From Stenopsyche tienmushanensis (taxonomy: Eukaryota; Arthropoda; Insecta; Trichoptera; Stenopsychidae): DNA of 64,000 bases. The DNA lies in assembly GCA_008973525.1 (NCBI GenBank), contig WACJ01000046.1, positions 1,488,001 to 1,552,000 on the forward strand, given 5' to 3'. A program made the translations under genes and the position numbers. A model generated the notes under the pieces. That model was not told the DNA's origin. It saw only the letters and a program-made list of their open reading frames with translations, and did no database searches. Every line of letters starts with the position of its first letter. Position 1 is the stretch's first letter. Positions 9,724 to 22,077 of this stretch are shown piece after piece.

Positions 9724-10173
9724 AATATCTCATCATGCCTCTGAATTATTCAACAATCTGAGAACTTTCCGAACATGCCCCCATATGATTGTTCATATGC
9801 TCCAACACACCTTGTCGGCTATTTTTATGATTCAATTGGCATTATTATTATCTTCACTCGGTAATTGAAAATCCAAGACATTATAGATGATTGAAAAATG
9901 TTTGAGGCAAAATCTAATCACGCAACACACAATCGCAATAATTTTGTGAAATATTAATTTTTATGACACATTATGAAATAAACATTGAACACAATGCAAG
10001 ACATACTTTCACTATATTTGCGTTATTATTATAATAACCCATTTGCTTCGGTATATCCCATCATTGATCAAGTGAATTAACACATATTTGACAGATAATT
10101 ATTTTTTTCTTATCTAAGGCCTTGAGTTTGTTAATATTCCTGTTATTAATTTTAAAATGAAATTTAAAAAAAC
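9724..10173. other. Intergenic, nothing recognised
   Basis: AT-rich. Would contain the promoter of the minus-strand small ORF if that is real. No TATA or initiator was convincing. Confidence 0.5.
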
Positions 10174-10351
10174 TTAAGGCGTCTTCTCACTTTACAAATT
10201 TAAAAAAAATGTATTTTTATTTTTTTTTAAATTTTGAAAGTACATATCTTCAAAAATGTTATATCGAAAATTCATAAAGATCGGATAAGTCTAACTACAT
10301 TTTTGGGCGACCGTTAGGTGACTACCTGAGAGCACCCGGCTGCGTACGTAT

Positions 10352-10550
10352 TGTTCAGACTCATGGTGCAAGTACAAGAAAGTGGTGAAAAACAATCAGA
10401 TAGAAACTTTTAAACATCCTTCTGCTCTAGCTGAGGATGTTCACGAGGTTTTGAAACCGATTTATGAAGATCTTCGGAGGAAATACCCAAAATAACAACG
10501 AGTGTTTCAACAGCTGTGTCAGGGCAATTTTTCTGCGACCAAAACTTTAA
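10352..10550 (+). pseudogene. Transposase-like fragment inside the foldback element
   Basis: Translation from 10352 reads DSWCKYKKVVKNN, then HPSALAEDVHEVLKPIYEDL, ending at TAA 10493. A second frame from 10491 continues NNNECFNSCVRAIF to 10550. Put side by side these resemble the conserved block (SWC-K-K, then P-Y--L, then N--NE-FN) of a widespread invertebrate transposase-like family. The frames are offset by a small deletion, so it is broken. Family assignment comes from recalled pattern and is not certain. Confidence 0.45.
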
Positions 10551-10655
10551 ACGCGTTTATCTCAAAACAAGGTTTTTCGGTGGCTTGTTGATGAAATTAC
10601 GGAAACTATCAAGCCGATTGTCATGAAATTTAAATGACATATTCTTCATACTTAT

Positions 10656-10817
10656 GGCTATAGCGCATATCATCAGATTTTTGAAATTTTGATTTTAAGT
10701 AATTTTTTTTTACAAAAAACTGCAAAAAAAACGCGTTTTTTTTGTACTTTTTTGAAAAACGTGCGCCATTTTGTTATTTTCGCGAATATCAAAAATCTGA
10801 TGATATGCGCTATAGCC
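10656..10817. repeat. Long perfect inverted repeat (hairpin)
   Basis: Two 29-bp arms, 10656-10684 and 10789-10817, are perfectly complementary, starting GGCTATAGCGCATATCATCA. The 104-base loop contains a further 22-bp palindrome, C(A)8CGCG(T)8G. This would form a strong cruciform or RNA hairpin. Confidence 0.9.
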
Positions 10818-11340
10818 ACTGATATACTGAATCTAAAACAGTTTTATTTTTTTGTTTCAAATGACCCATCTCGGAGATACCATCAACAAGCCACGAGCAT
10901 AACATTTCTACACGGGTTTTTCGATGCTACTGTTTTATTATAATAATTGTTCAAAAATATAAAAAAAAAATTTTTTCATGTACTTAAAAGATGTGTTTAT
11001 TACATAAGATCCAATTTATCTCATAATTTTTAGCGAAAATCCTCGAAAAAAAATCCCGAAAATAGCCTATTTTTGAGGCGCCTAAAGTGAGAAGACGCCT
11101 TAAACAATTATTTGTAATTATAAATAACAATAAAAAAGTAAAATGGAAAGAAAAAATAATTTTCATTTCAGATATAATACAAAAAGGATATTTATAATAT
11201 ATTTTATATTCTATTAATATTTTCCACTGATAAGCATTTTTACAAGCAATTTTCTGCAAAACTGTTGGTTTTTCGTTGAAGAATAATTTAATGGGATTTT
11301 TGATATCTTCAATAAAGCTCTATGAAGTGTTCATCTAGAT

Positions 11341-11453
11341 CAGCGGTTTTTAAACTTATATAGTCTGCAGAGCTCCTATTGAGCAAAATTTCTTTCGTGA
11401 ATTTTTTAATATATTTTTTTATATCTTTGCGGGACCCTATTTAAGAACCACTG
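11341..11453 (+). mobile_element. hAT miniature element, old copy
   Basis: Starts CAGCGGTTTTTAAAC and ends TTAAGAACCACTG, the same ends as the 47759-48085 element, and shares the internal GAGCAAAATTTCTTTCG string. The flanking 8-mers (ATCTAGAT and GTTTAAAT) agree at 5 of 8 positions, consistent with a decayed target duplication. The interior is shorter than in the other copy. Confidence 0.7.
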
Positions 11454-11462
11454 GTTTAAATG

Positions 11463-11653
11463 ATTCACTGGGTGAGCGTTCTAAATGAAACACTGAAGTT
11501 ATGCTACCTTCAATGTCAAACGAACGAGGAGGTGAATGTATGATGCGAACGAAATGGATGTAACCTGAAGGATAAGCCTATGAAAGAATATTGAAGAGAT
11601 CCATAGCTCTGCAGTGGACTATTTGTGGCTGCACTATGATGATGATGATAATT
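11463..11653 (+). mobile_element. 3' fragment of RTE-like retroposon with (ATG)n tail
   Basis: From GGGTGAGCGTTC through GCTGCAC to ATGATGATGATGAT it matches the 3' end of the 31626-34393 element in the same 5'-to-3' order. It has the GTGGACT...GTGGCTG string typical of RTE-clade 3' ends. It is 5'-truncated, as usual for target-primed insertions. Confidence 0.75.
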
Positions 11654-11659
11654 AGATAA

Positions 11660-14280
11660 TACCAAATAATGTGGATCCTCAACAGCGTCCAAATCAAACA
11701 GCCTGATTTTTTTCTTTTATGATCTTTATTACATATGATCTGATATTATTGAAACAGATCGTTTTTATTAGCAACTGTAATCACCTTGTTGTCATAAAAA
11801 GTTTTAAACAAAATCAACAGTGGTATGTTAACTTGAATAAAGCCAGTGACAAAGTGGCTGCAAAATCTTATATTTAAAAAAATGTAATTTCTTTTCGCTT
11901 TACCTAATAATTTTTTTTTAAACGACTATCTATTTTTTTTAAATTTATATAATTAAATACAGCTATTTCTAGTTTTGATATGTTCTTCGATGCACTATCG
12001 CAAAAATATTAATAGCAAGAACACGCATTTAAGGTTTCATCATTGTATTTTCATATCAATTCACCTTTGAACCTATTCATGAATAATTATTGCATAATTT
12101 AGTTCATTTGCATCGAGTTGAAAAATATATTTCTTTTAACAACCCCCAATATTTAGATGTAAAAATATAATTTATTAGCCCATCCCTGAAAGATATTTTC
12201 ATGTTTGCTCCATTTAAACATGATCCATTTCGGATATGTCTTTCCTTCCCTGAAATATACTGTTTGCAAACACGACCTATATAACTGATATGCTAACTAT
12301 AAACACATATATGCATGCAATGAACCAAGTGCTTATAAGGAATTAGTGTTCTATGCTCATGAATTGTTTGTAAACATTCTATCCATAACGAGGAATATAC
12401 AGAGATTAGTATCACGATCAAAATCAAATCAAAATACAAATAATCTATTGAAGATATATATATGTATTAATATGTACAGATATTAAAAATGTTGTGCATG
12501 CAGAATTCATATTACAGTGCCTGTTGAGTAGAAAACCTTTTAGAAAAGTCTCTTATGGATATTTCCTACATTTAATAGAGGCTGTGGTGAAATTCAAAAA
12601 AATAATTTGGAGACCCAAACTATACAAAAATACCCTGTGTCAATAATCAATGATCATTAAGAAAAATAAAGAGTAGAAGTTTAAAATAGGAATTTAATTC
12701 CAAGAATGGATAATAAACGAATAACAACCAAATCTTTCTTGAACTTAACAATTCTCTTAATATCAGTAAAAATATCTCAAAATCAAACAACACAGAAGCT
12801 CGTACATACTTCTAAGTATACCTGTGCTAGTTCAGGTTTGAAAAACAACCCTTTATATCCCTATTCTCAACCCTAACCACAAAACATCTGCCCCCTAACC
12901 AATTCATGGCCGTTATTTAGCTACAAGAGATGCAAGACAGATGCAGATGTTCTCTGAACCAGTGTTCTACTTTTTATTACCCTGAACAACCTACAAATCT
13001 TAATAATGCATTTAATATAAAAAATATTTAGAGTTCATTTTGTTTTTGGTTCTCAATACAATTATTTGATATATTAAAGTATTTTTTCTCCATTTATCCA
13101 TTTAGGATTCTATGCAAACACAGGCATAATTATTGCTAGGCAATCGCTTAATAAATGCACATTTAACCCCACACCTTTCTGCAACCCTATTTATTATGTG
13201 GATATAAATGTACGTCATATTGAAAGCTATCCATTCTAAATTGATCAATTATACCCTAGTACCTAGTGGATAATATAATCATTCCACCCCACCTATGAAT
13301 TATAACTATTACAATTAAGTGTGATAAGAATACTGAGCACAAATATCATATAAGTATATTTTTAATGCATCATAGTGCCTAAAATATTTTGATGGGGATA
13401 CACATATTTTTTGTTGTTGTAAAAAATAACCCTCAATGGTTCGCATTTGCAAAGAATTATTCTAGATCAGCGGTATAATAATTCTATGAAAATACCTTGT
13501 TCAAGTATAGATAAATGTTTTGTTTGCATGTTTAAATTCAATCACTCATATGCAAATCTGTAAGATTTTATTGATCACTATTAATATTTTTAAATGCAAA
13601 AAATCAGAGCTAATCTACAATAGATCGAGATGATCAATCAAAAATATTAATATTTCCGATCTCCCAAAATTTTGGGTATGGTGAGCCCGAGTTATCAGAG
13701 TCCAGGAACTAACTCACTATATAAACACTTAGCCAAAGCATTGCAATCCACCAAGTTAATGATATAAGGCAAATAAATACATTATTTCACAAATATAAAT
13801 AGTTTTTGGCACATGTGGTCATTATTGACCCCACTCAAACTTCGCATCTTTTATTTATTGCAGGCATCCATATAACTCGTTTTGTCACTTTGCAGTACAT
13901 TTTGCAAGCTGTCAATGGAATCAATTTGCATTATCTTTTGGTGCGGGACTCTTTTATAAAAAAATAGCGTTCGCATTTATTTTCGACCGCTTTGCAGAGA
14001 ATTTGCAGTTTTCTATCGACGGCCGGAAAATATTTGATCGAGCAAAAAATGTGTTTTCAGTAAACCGTATGATATATTCAATGGAAACAGGTTTCCACCA
14101 ATTGACACGTGCAATGATTACTGATAACCCAATGCATGGCATTGCATCAATGAACTTACAATGAATTTCGGTTTGAAGGTTTTTAAATTACACATTATCC
14201 AATGTACGTATTAACATGTAGATTTTTCTTTAAATGTCATTTAATTACGTTTTTTCAAATCGAACATTTAAAGCATTATA
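11660..14280. other. Gene-free AT-rich region
   Basis: No gene, RNA or clear repeat recognised. The frames present are short and of random character. Confidence 0.6.
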
Positions 14281-14289
14281 TAAGTAGAA

Positions 14290-15130
14290 CCCAAAAAAGT
14301 TTTCGTTTTATAGCTTGACCGTTTTTGGGAATTAGTTGTACTTAGGCTGCTGCACTTTCAAGTCGTGTTTTGTACTTTTTTGATGACTATACTCATCAAA
14401 AATAAATTGTGATTTTTAAAATTCAAATGTAACTACCCAATATACAATGGATCGATTTTTGCCGACTGAAGAATTTATTCAAAATTTAATGCTTTATAAT
14501 TTTCTCAAAAAAGAAACAGCAACACGCGCCACTAATAATATTTGCGATGTACTGGGCCATATTTTAAGTGTTCGCAAATGCCAAAATTGGTTCCAGAAAT
14601 ATCAATCTGGAAATTTTGATTTGAAAAATTGCCCTGGAAGTGGAAGACTGCATAAGGTAAATCCCGACACACTGACTGCTGAAATCGAAAGTGATCCAAT
14701 TGGTGGGACTGCAAGGGTTATCATTCATTTTGAAACACTCAAACCTAAACTAACAATAATTATAGTGAATAATTAGATCGTTTAGCGGCGGAAACACAAA
14801 AAAACGACCTTATCTTGTGCATCGAAAACTAGTGTTTTACAGCATGATAATTCTCGCCCCCATACGGCGAAAATAACGCAGAAAAATAAATAGCCTTGGA
14901 TGAAAGACAATTCGACATCCTCCTTATTCTCCTGACATTGCTCCGTCGGATTTATGGTTTAGATCTATGCAGCATCATTTGTATGAGAAAAAATACAAAA
15001 CAATGAGGGCAAAAATTGAATTTTAGAATATCTTCATTTAAAGCACGTGATGTTTTATGGCAAAGGTATTAAAATGCTACCAGATATATGGAGAGAGTTC
15101 ATATCTAACGATGGAAATTACTTTTTGTAA
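14290..15130 (+). pseudogene. Mariner transposase remnant
   Basis: The ATG at 14447 opens a 109-codon frame with the mariner helix-turn-helix region. FLKKETATRATNNICDVLG and CQNWFQKYQSGNFDLKNCPG match the WF-RF--GDFDL-D-PRSGRP region of mos1-like transposases. After a stop and an internal deletion the C-terminal part appears near 14830-15000: HDNSRPHTAKITQK and HPPYSPDIAPSDLWF, carrying the HDNA-PHTA and YSPDLAPSD (catalytic Asp) blocks. Stops and missing segments make it inactive. Terminal repeats are not clearly identified, so the bounds are approximate. Confidence 0.85.
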
Positions 15131-15189
15131 TAATAAGAGTATCCAAATTTTTCTTTTAAAAAACGGAAATCTTTATGGGTACATCTTAT

Positions 15190-16811
15190 ATATCATTTCT
15201 ATTATCTATACATGATGTTAACGCTTTGAGTATAGGGGTCAAAAATAGCCCACTCACGATAAGTTTGGCTTAATTAAAGATCGAGAATGTCACATTTTGC
15301 GGTCAAGATATATCAAATATGTTAATTGTAATCAAACGATTTCATTGCAATGCCATCCAATATAGTTAGAATGTAATATTATGCGCAATATAGCTTTGGG
15401 CAGTATCAGGAATACGCAACAAAATAATGATCTGTCCAAATAATCAAATCACCGTTATAACCAATTATCTAATGCCAATCTTTGTAAATAGTTTACATTA
15501 TGGTATATTAGGGTCACCAAACATCGACCTCGATTAAATTATATCACAATGCCAAAATACATCAAAACCGCATTTCATTTTTATAATGAACGTCCAATAA
15601 ATCATATAGCCTTATATAAATATATTTTTTTAAATATATATAATAACCAATGATTAGCATAAATTAATAACTTTGACTAATTACGCTACATAAAAAAAAA
15701 AAAATAAACCATTCGACCTTTAAATTTACATCCTTTTAATACCAGTAACCTCTAGAGATAAAACTTTCAAGTTCAGGCTAATCCTTAAAAACGCTTTTTA
15801 AATTATTATGAATCATCAAAGCTTTTTGTGTTAAAATTAGCATGACCTTAAAACTTATACATTAAATATATTTCCTTCGTAATGTGACATTTAAATCCCT
15901 CTGATATTTTAGCTTGAAGTTAAAGCAAAAATGTTATTACATTTATTAAATGAAATCATAATCGATCTGAGTAATTTTGATCTACGCGATGATGCGAAAA
16001 TATTCATACCGCGGACCATAAGAATTATCATGTTGAATATCATTTCTGTTGCATAGAAACACAGTAATTATTGAAAAAAATGTAAATTTCTTGTAAAGTT
16101 CCAATTATAAAGTGATTTATTATACACACATTACAATAAATAACCCTGTCATTAAAATGTCATTAAATTTAATAGCATTTACAAACAACCAATTTCAGAC
16201 GATAGAAGTAATTCACTATTGTAGCAAACAATTTTATTGAATTTTGACGTAAATCGTATTTATTCATAACGTTTATAACGAGTATCGGCTATTTAAAGCA
16301 ATTTTATATGGTATTTTTGTATTAAATATAATCAGATTTGGTTGTATTCAAATGAATATTTATAAAAAATAATACAAATTTGCAACTAATTTCACTGGCA
16401 AGCTTAAATATTTTTGATTGTATCTTTGTTTTTAACTATATATATGCTGGTTTTTAACATGTTTTTTTCTGAAATGTCGTTAAATGACAGATGATATGTG
16501 GTCTGGTGTAATTACAAATTGGTGCATATAAAATTAACTACATTTCGCAATAGTTTCAACGATACATTTGGAGAATTGATTTAATCGACATACTTATTAT
16601 TAAGGATTGTGTCATAATGAATGTCGTGTCGTCTACGCTCATTGACATTTGTCAATATTTTTAATTAGAATATCAGTTCAAATATATTGACATTTCTTAT
16701 CGTATTTTTATCTTATGGAATTGCCATAAATAACACTACTTCATGATATTTAAAATTAATTTGCCTAAGATAAACACAAATTTCACTTATCAGATTAATA
16801 CAAAGAGTCAT
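15190..16811. other. Gene-free AT-rich region
   Basis: Nothing beyond simple AT-rich sequence and A-runs was recognised. Confidence 0.6.
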
Positions 16812-16930
16812 TTAGAACGCTCACCCAGCGGGCTACCTGGATGAACGTATCAAAGGGAGCTTTGGCGAACGTCTCGATAGAGATTGTGGGAAATTTGTAA
16901 AGACTAAGTATTTTTCCTCAGGAGTGTGTG
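16812..16930 (-). mobile_element. RTE-like retroposon fragment, minus orientation
   Basis: The plus-strand string GAACGCTCACCCAGCGGG and the following CGAACGTCTCGATAGAGA...TTTGTAAAGACT match 31795-31890. This is a piece upstream of the tail region, without the tail. The next 150 bp hold three spaced CTAAGTAGT/TTTCGT-like words that may be decayed continuation. Confidence 0.6.
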
Positions 16931-17190
16931 CTAGACTAAGTAGTTCAAAAACTAAGTAGTCTTTCGTGAATGGTTATGAATATTAAGTAGTATTTCGTAG
17001 ACACATTATTTATAAATAGGTAACTTTTTTGTAGTTATAGTCATAAGCACTAAGTAATATTTCGTAACTGTGGAAGCTACGACTGAACAACGATATGTTA
17101 AAAATGGGGATATATATATTTAAGCAATTTTTATGGGTAAGCATAATTAAAATTTAGTTAGGATAGCCCATATAAAACCGTCAAAATAGG

Positions 17191-17338
17191 CAGGGCTTCG
17201 AACCGGAACGAAACCGAAAATCGACAACCGGAAAAACCATAATTCATCACGAAACGATAACTGCACCGAACCGAAACAAATATCTGGAACGCCATCGAAA
17301 CTGTAACCAAAATGAAAAGATAACGGTTCGAAGCCCTA
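17191..17338. mobile_element. 148-bp hAT-type miniature element
   Basis: Ends are CAGGGCTTCGAACC (17191-17204) and GGTTCGAAGCCCTA (17325-17338), inverted repeats with one terminal mismatch. The interior is a run of CCGAAAC-like words. Flanks AAAATAGG and AAAAAAGT may be a decayed 8-bp duplication. Confidence 0.7.
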
Positions 17339-17559
17339 AAAAAAGTACAAACCGAAATATTCTAATAAAATAAGTATTATGTGTGTAAAGAAACATTTGT
17401 TTAACATCACATGATCAGAGAAAGACATGTTTTTATAATTAATTTAAGTATATTTCTTTAGCTTTATGTAGGTCTTAATCCTATCTCGCCATCATTTTTG
17501 TAAGAAATTGAGCATAATATTCCAGAAAGCCTCACGAATTGCTTTTTGATATTGTACAT

Positions 17560-17745
17560 TCTCACCCAGGTAACAAGCTAGATGAGCATTCGCAAATAAA
17601 TTTTTTAAATCTATTGGCTTTAATATCGAGTGCATAAAGAAATGAATTTTTGATGGAGATGATATGAATGCAACCCATTCTTACGAATGGATATTGAAAA
17701 GATTCTAGTTCTGCAATCGACTACATGTGGTTGCATCAAGATATA
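17560..17745 (+). mobile_element. Highly decayed RTE-like 3' fragment
   Basis: ATCGAGTGCATAAAG, then CGAATGGATATTGAAAAGAT and TGCAATCGACTACATGTGG, align in order with the 3' part of the 31626-34393 element. The (ATG)n tail is reduced to a trace. Confidence 0.5.
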
Positions 17746-17749
17746 ATGT

Positions 17750-19409
17750 CTTCTTTAGAAAGAATTTTTTAGGAGAAAGACGAAAAAATGACTCCAAATG
17801 AAAAAGAAAAATGTTTAATGTGTACAAAAATCATACGAACTTATTGAGTGACTTGGATTAAAATCAAATAGGGTGGCAGAACTACGATAATAAAATGTTA
17901 TTTGAGATATCATAATAAATAATTTGTTATAAAATACAAAGCAATTACTTATTGGATTAATATTAACAGATGGTCGATTATTTATGTGCCTAGCACAAAT
18001 CAATTTTCCATCAATTATGGACATAGTAAATTAATATTTAAAAAAATAAGTAACGTCAGCAATGCCTCAAATGCTCCTGTATTATGATCGATTATCTAAG
18101 TTCTTAAAAAAAATGAGCAAAATCTTTTTTTTAAAAAATATTTTTAATCCAGAAAAAGTTTTTTAATCAACCGTCGTGGTACAGGAATCGTGGCTTTCCT
18201 CTTTTAAAAAAATACACTCGAGTTGCTTACTTTCAGCCGAAGTGCCCCATAATAGTCCTGCAGGACATTTTTTTGCAGCACGCATTAGTTGCTATGTCAT
18301 TTCTAGGCTTGTAAGTTTTCACGAATACCCAGATCGATACCCAGGCCGCACAAAAAGGCCCATAAAATGTTCGTGCTTTCTGTGAGACAATGAAACTTTT
18401 TGCGACACCATTTTCTCATTTATCGCAACCACCAATAAAATATTATATTTTCTACCCGAGGTATTTTGTAATGGTAGAATTCGCGACACTTTTTGCCACA
18501 GCCGCCGGTCCAAATGCGTTACGTTTGGTTACGACGAAAGTGTTCCGAAAAAAAATCGTCTGTCTAAAACTGCAAGGCAAACAGGTTGATCGACTTGCGG
18601 AAATCTTATTTTAAGGAATAAAATCGCGATAACGACGGTGCTGCTTGATAATTTAGATCATTACTCGGATCAAGTCCAAATTTCGGATACGGAAATATAT
18701 TTCCTTTTTTTATTGTCCAACAACAGCGTAAGGATTGATCATTGAATTGAGCGTACGAAACTAATCTGGCATTGCAATCGAAGTGATTGTGCTAGACAGC
18801 CTCATTCCTTCAATTTATTCATTCCATTTTTAATTACTTTTTTAGTTTCATAAATTCATCCGGTGCTTTATATTACTTTTTCTTCCTATCATTTCCAATT
18901 GCTTTCATTTCTAATTCTAAATGGATCGAAATGTTAGCTTTGATTAACTAATTATTTAGCAATTCATTTTTAAAAAAATAACACTTACTGTGGCAGTTTA
19001 TCTATTCAATTTGTACAAATATTGATGTAAATTCGTTGATAATCCATTAAACAGACTTATTTAAAACACATCAATCAAAATTAAACTCAGCTCTTGAAAA
19101 ATATGGTACTCCCTTAACGAAACAACAATCAGGACGATACAAAAAAAGTTAAAAAATTAAATCATTTTATTGTAGGAAAAGATCTATTGATAAGTTTAAA
19201 ATTCCAGCGGAATAATGTGACATCTTTGACCAGATCATGGGCTAAGATGTAACAGTGTCATTGAACGACTTTTCGTTACAGTCTTCTAAAAACTCTTGCT
19301 GAGGAAGAAGACAACTTGATTAAATTTTGGAAAAAAATATGATATTGGATGCTAAAAGCAGTAGTAATGATAAAAATTAATAATAAGTAATAATAAATAT
19401 TTAGAATAA
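17750..19409. other. Gene-free region with a GC-richer unrecognised patch
   Basis: 18176-18614 is GC-richer than its surroundings and carries open frames of 60-74 codons on both strands (for example 18390-18614 plus and 18319-18513 minus). Minus-strand reading suggests a coding-like but frameshifted stretch. I could not assign it. It may be a TE fragment. Confidence 0.4.
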
Positions 19410-19942
19410 CACAATCTTGGTCAAAATTAAAGTCGAAAATATTTTTGCATTCTGAAGAAAATGATATAAGTGAAATATGCGGATTATTGAAAAATTTTAG
19501 ATATTTTGCAAACATGGATAAGGAAAGCGTCGAGGAGTGGCTCGATCATGACTTAAACGATCCAGGTTTTAAGCACATGGATGATGCAGATATCGTTTCT
19601 TTTGTTTTGTCAAGAGGGAGAAAACGAGAGTGCCACTACAAAAGAAGAAGATACCAGTGATTATATTAGTCATAAACGGCGTTGAATTATGTTGAAACAT
19701 TGTTAGATTATCCTGAAACGAGATGATTTGAATATAATGATATAATAACTTGAAGAAAAATTCTAAGTGGTATTAAAAGTATTTTTAAAAAGTTTTAAAA
19801 AGCACTCTGCTTAACTATGAGCGTTTTTTTTTTAAATCATACAAACCAAGTAGAAATTTGATAATTTTGATTATCCACGTTTTCCAGTTATACGTACTCT
19901 TTCCCCCCCCCCTAGCATTAGCCCGGATAATCGAGAGTCTTA
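19410..19942 (+). pseudogene. Tigger/pogo transposase C-terminal remnant, copy 1
   Basis: The frame 19445-19660 contains [20 protein letters not shown], the acidic tail typical of Tigger/pogo transposases (W-----D-PG---M-D-EIV). A shifted frame then gives EESATTKEED-like and [12 protein letters not shown] words of the family C-terminus. The right end GATAATCGAGAGTCT resembles the Tigger terminal repeat. It is nearly collinear with 36295-36928. Confidence 0.7.
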
Positions 19943-20999
19943 TGTCTTTAAGCTAACAGAAACTTTATGTCTTTAAGCTAATAACTTATATATGTTACTT
20001 TTTGCTATCATTCCAAATTTGTAAAGCGCACATTTTATCGGGAACACTCCCAATTTTCATAGATAATGCTCCGCTTAATCCATGATGATGGTATTTTTAC
20101 ACTAATCTCCTTTACTAATTGGATGCGTTAATTTGTAATCCTGTTGTTAATACCAACGAATACACAATAATAACATCACGTTTTCATTAGCCATGTAAAT
20201 GCATAATTACATTTAAATGTATGAAATCGACTGAACTTTAAAATATTATAAATTTTATTATAATGCAATGATCGAATATATTTTATTTACTTCAGATATT
20301 TAGTAATAATTTTCGTGTGTTTTATATTGGAAACAATTAGTTAAAGCGTTAACATTTTTATCCGTCACAAAAATGTGCTCAATCATTTGACAATGGTAAA
20401 AAAAATCAAGTCTATTCGAAAATTTCTTTCTAGGCAAAAACTTATTATACAAGTTACAGAATGGTCAGTTAACCATGTCAAATATAGAAAAAAAAGTTGT
20501 GTCTACAAATTGTTACTTTATTTAAATATACAGGGTCTGAATAGCTAAACAATATTATATATATTCTATTCTTATATTTAATACGATTTCTTTTTAATTT
20601 CAATCTCTTCTGTATGCCATAAAAATATACATTATCAAAATAAAAATAATCAAAAACAATCTAATACCATACTTATACCTGGATCGAGACAATCATTAGG
20701 AAACATTAATATTTTTAAGACTATCGAAATTTGTTCACCTTGTGAAAATGTTTTCTATAATTTTTTCTATTTTTTTTTTCTATAATAAAAAAATAAATGA
20801 TATCCCACTAGATTAACACATGGGTGTAATGAGTTACTTTATATTTTTATTACGAAAGTTATTTTAACTCTTACTCTTTTCGAACACAATTGAAGATATA
20901 TATTTTATAATTAGAATTTATTTTAGATCAGGAGGGTTTTCTAGAGAAATCAATTTTCATGTAGTAATTTCCCAATGCTTCCTACATAACATATACACT
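19943..20999. other. Gene-free region
   Basis: A small direct duplication (TATGTCTTTAAGCTA, twice between 19941 and 19990) is present. Otherwise AT-rich with nothing recognised. Confidence 0.55.
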
Positions 21000-21003
21000 T
21001 TAA

Positions 21004-22073
21004 CCTTTTTTATGCAGTAGATGCGTTCCGCGGAAAAACGCACAAAAAAGCTATGACTTGATTGATTTTAAAAACCGCATAACTTTGAAACAGATATATA
21101 AAATATATCCAAAATCGCATTAAAAAAATCAGGAAATAAAACAAATAGGCAATTAAAAAATAACATTTTTGCTTACGTTTAAAGAGGTCTTGCATCATTG
21201 GTAAAAGTTTAAAGATATCTGGCATCTCAAATGGCAAACATCTACTGGAGAAATATTAAAATATTATAATTCCAAACTATCATCGCTGTATGATCATTTT
21301 CGTAGCCATTTATGATATGACTCAAAGTCGCTTTCTTCTCCGGAAGAAATAGTATACCCAGTGTCAATGTCATTATTGTTCTGTGTAGATTTTCTCTTTC
21401 CAAAAATATAATTCATAATTAGTAAAAATGTTACAATAGTCCCTAAATCAAAAAAATAAATCACAAAATGGCGACTGTTTAAAAAAATTCAGTCAAGTCA
21501 TTTTTGGCCTTATTTTGTCACAGTTTTTTTTTTTGTTAATAGTTAAAAATAAATTTTGCCATAAATCTGGTAAGAATAATAGAGAGTTATTTAGAAAATA
21601 TTCGTACCCAGTTTGAAGTAAATTGATTAATTCAAACTTGAGAAATGATGTCAACCGTGTTGAAAAAAGTAGTTTCGAGGAAAACGCGTTAAAATTTTCA
21701 TTATGGTCAGTTTGACTGGCTAAGTTGTCGCGTCACTAAAATAACTATAGCTCCGTAAGTAGTTGGAATTTCGAAAATTTCTTTGGCGAATATATTTTTA
21801 AAGGTCGAAACATTGGGAAAATGCAAAAAAATAACGAAATCAATTTTTTCAAAAATCTGAACCAAAATAAAGGTGTGGTCGTAATTCAGCGATAGCAGAT
21901 GCAATGTGATTTACGCAGTCCCAAATTGTAGTTTTTTCCAAATTTCGGTTAATGTTGATGATTATTTCCTATTTTATACAAAATATCTCGATACATACTC
22001 TTAATGAAATTTAAAAAAACTAAAAAATTGCTTTAAAAAAGCCGCATAACTTCAAAATCGCACAAAAAGAGGT
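21004..22073. mobile_element. Possible TTAA-flanked (piggyBac-like) non-autonomous element
   Basis: TTAA at 21000-21003 and 22074-22077 bound 1070 bp. The left end CCTTTTTTATGC and the inverted right end ACCTCTTTTTGTGC are imperfect inverted repeats. Both ends also carry AACCGCATAACTT-like words. A piece of the left end recurs on the minus strand at 52758-52855. No intact transposase is visible. Confidence 0.45.
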
Positions 22074-22077
22074 TTAA

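Larger units (their letters stand above)
10178..11099. mobile_element. TTAA-flanked foldback DNA transposon, non-autonomous
   Basis: Perfect 17-bp terminal inverted repeats (GGCGTCTTCTCACTTTA at 10178-10194 and its complement at 11083-11099) sit inside TTAA at 10174-10177 and 11100-11103. Within are nested inverted repeats (10580-10593 with 10881-10894, and 10656-10684 with 10789-10817) and a frameshifted transposase-like fragment. TTAA duplication is characteristic of piggyBac-type elements, but TTAA could instead be part of the inverted repeat. The superfamily is therefore left open. Confidence 0.8.

Noticed and set aside
18176..18614. Frames of 60-74 codons on both strands in a GC-richer patch
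   Set aside because: No motif recognised, and frames on opposite strands compete. Left as an unassigned patch.
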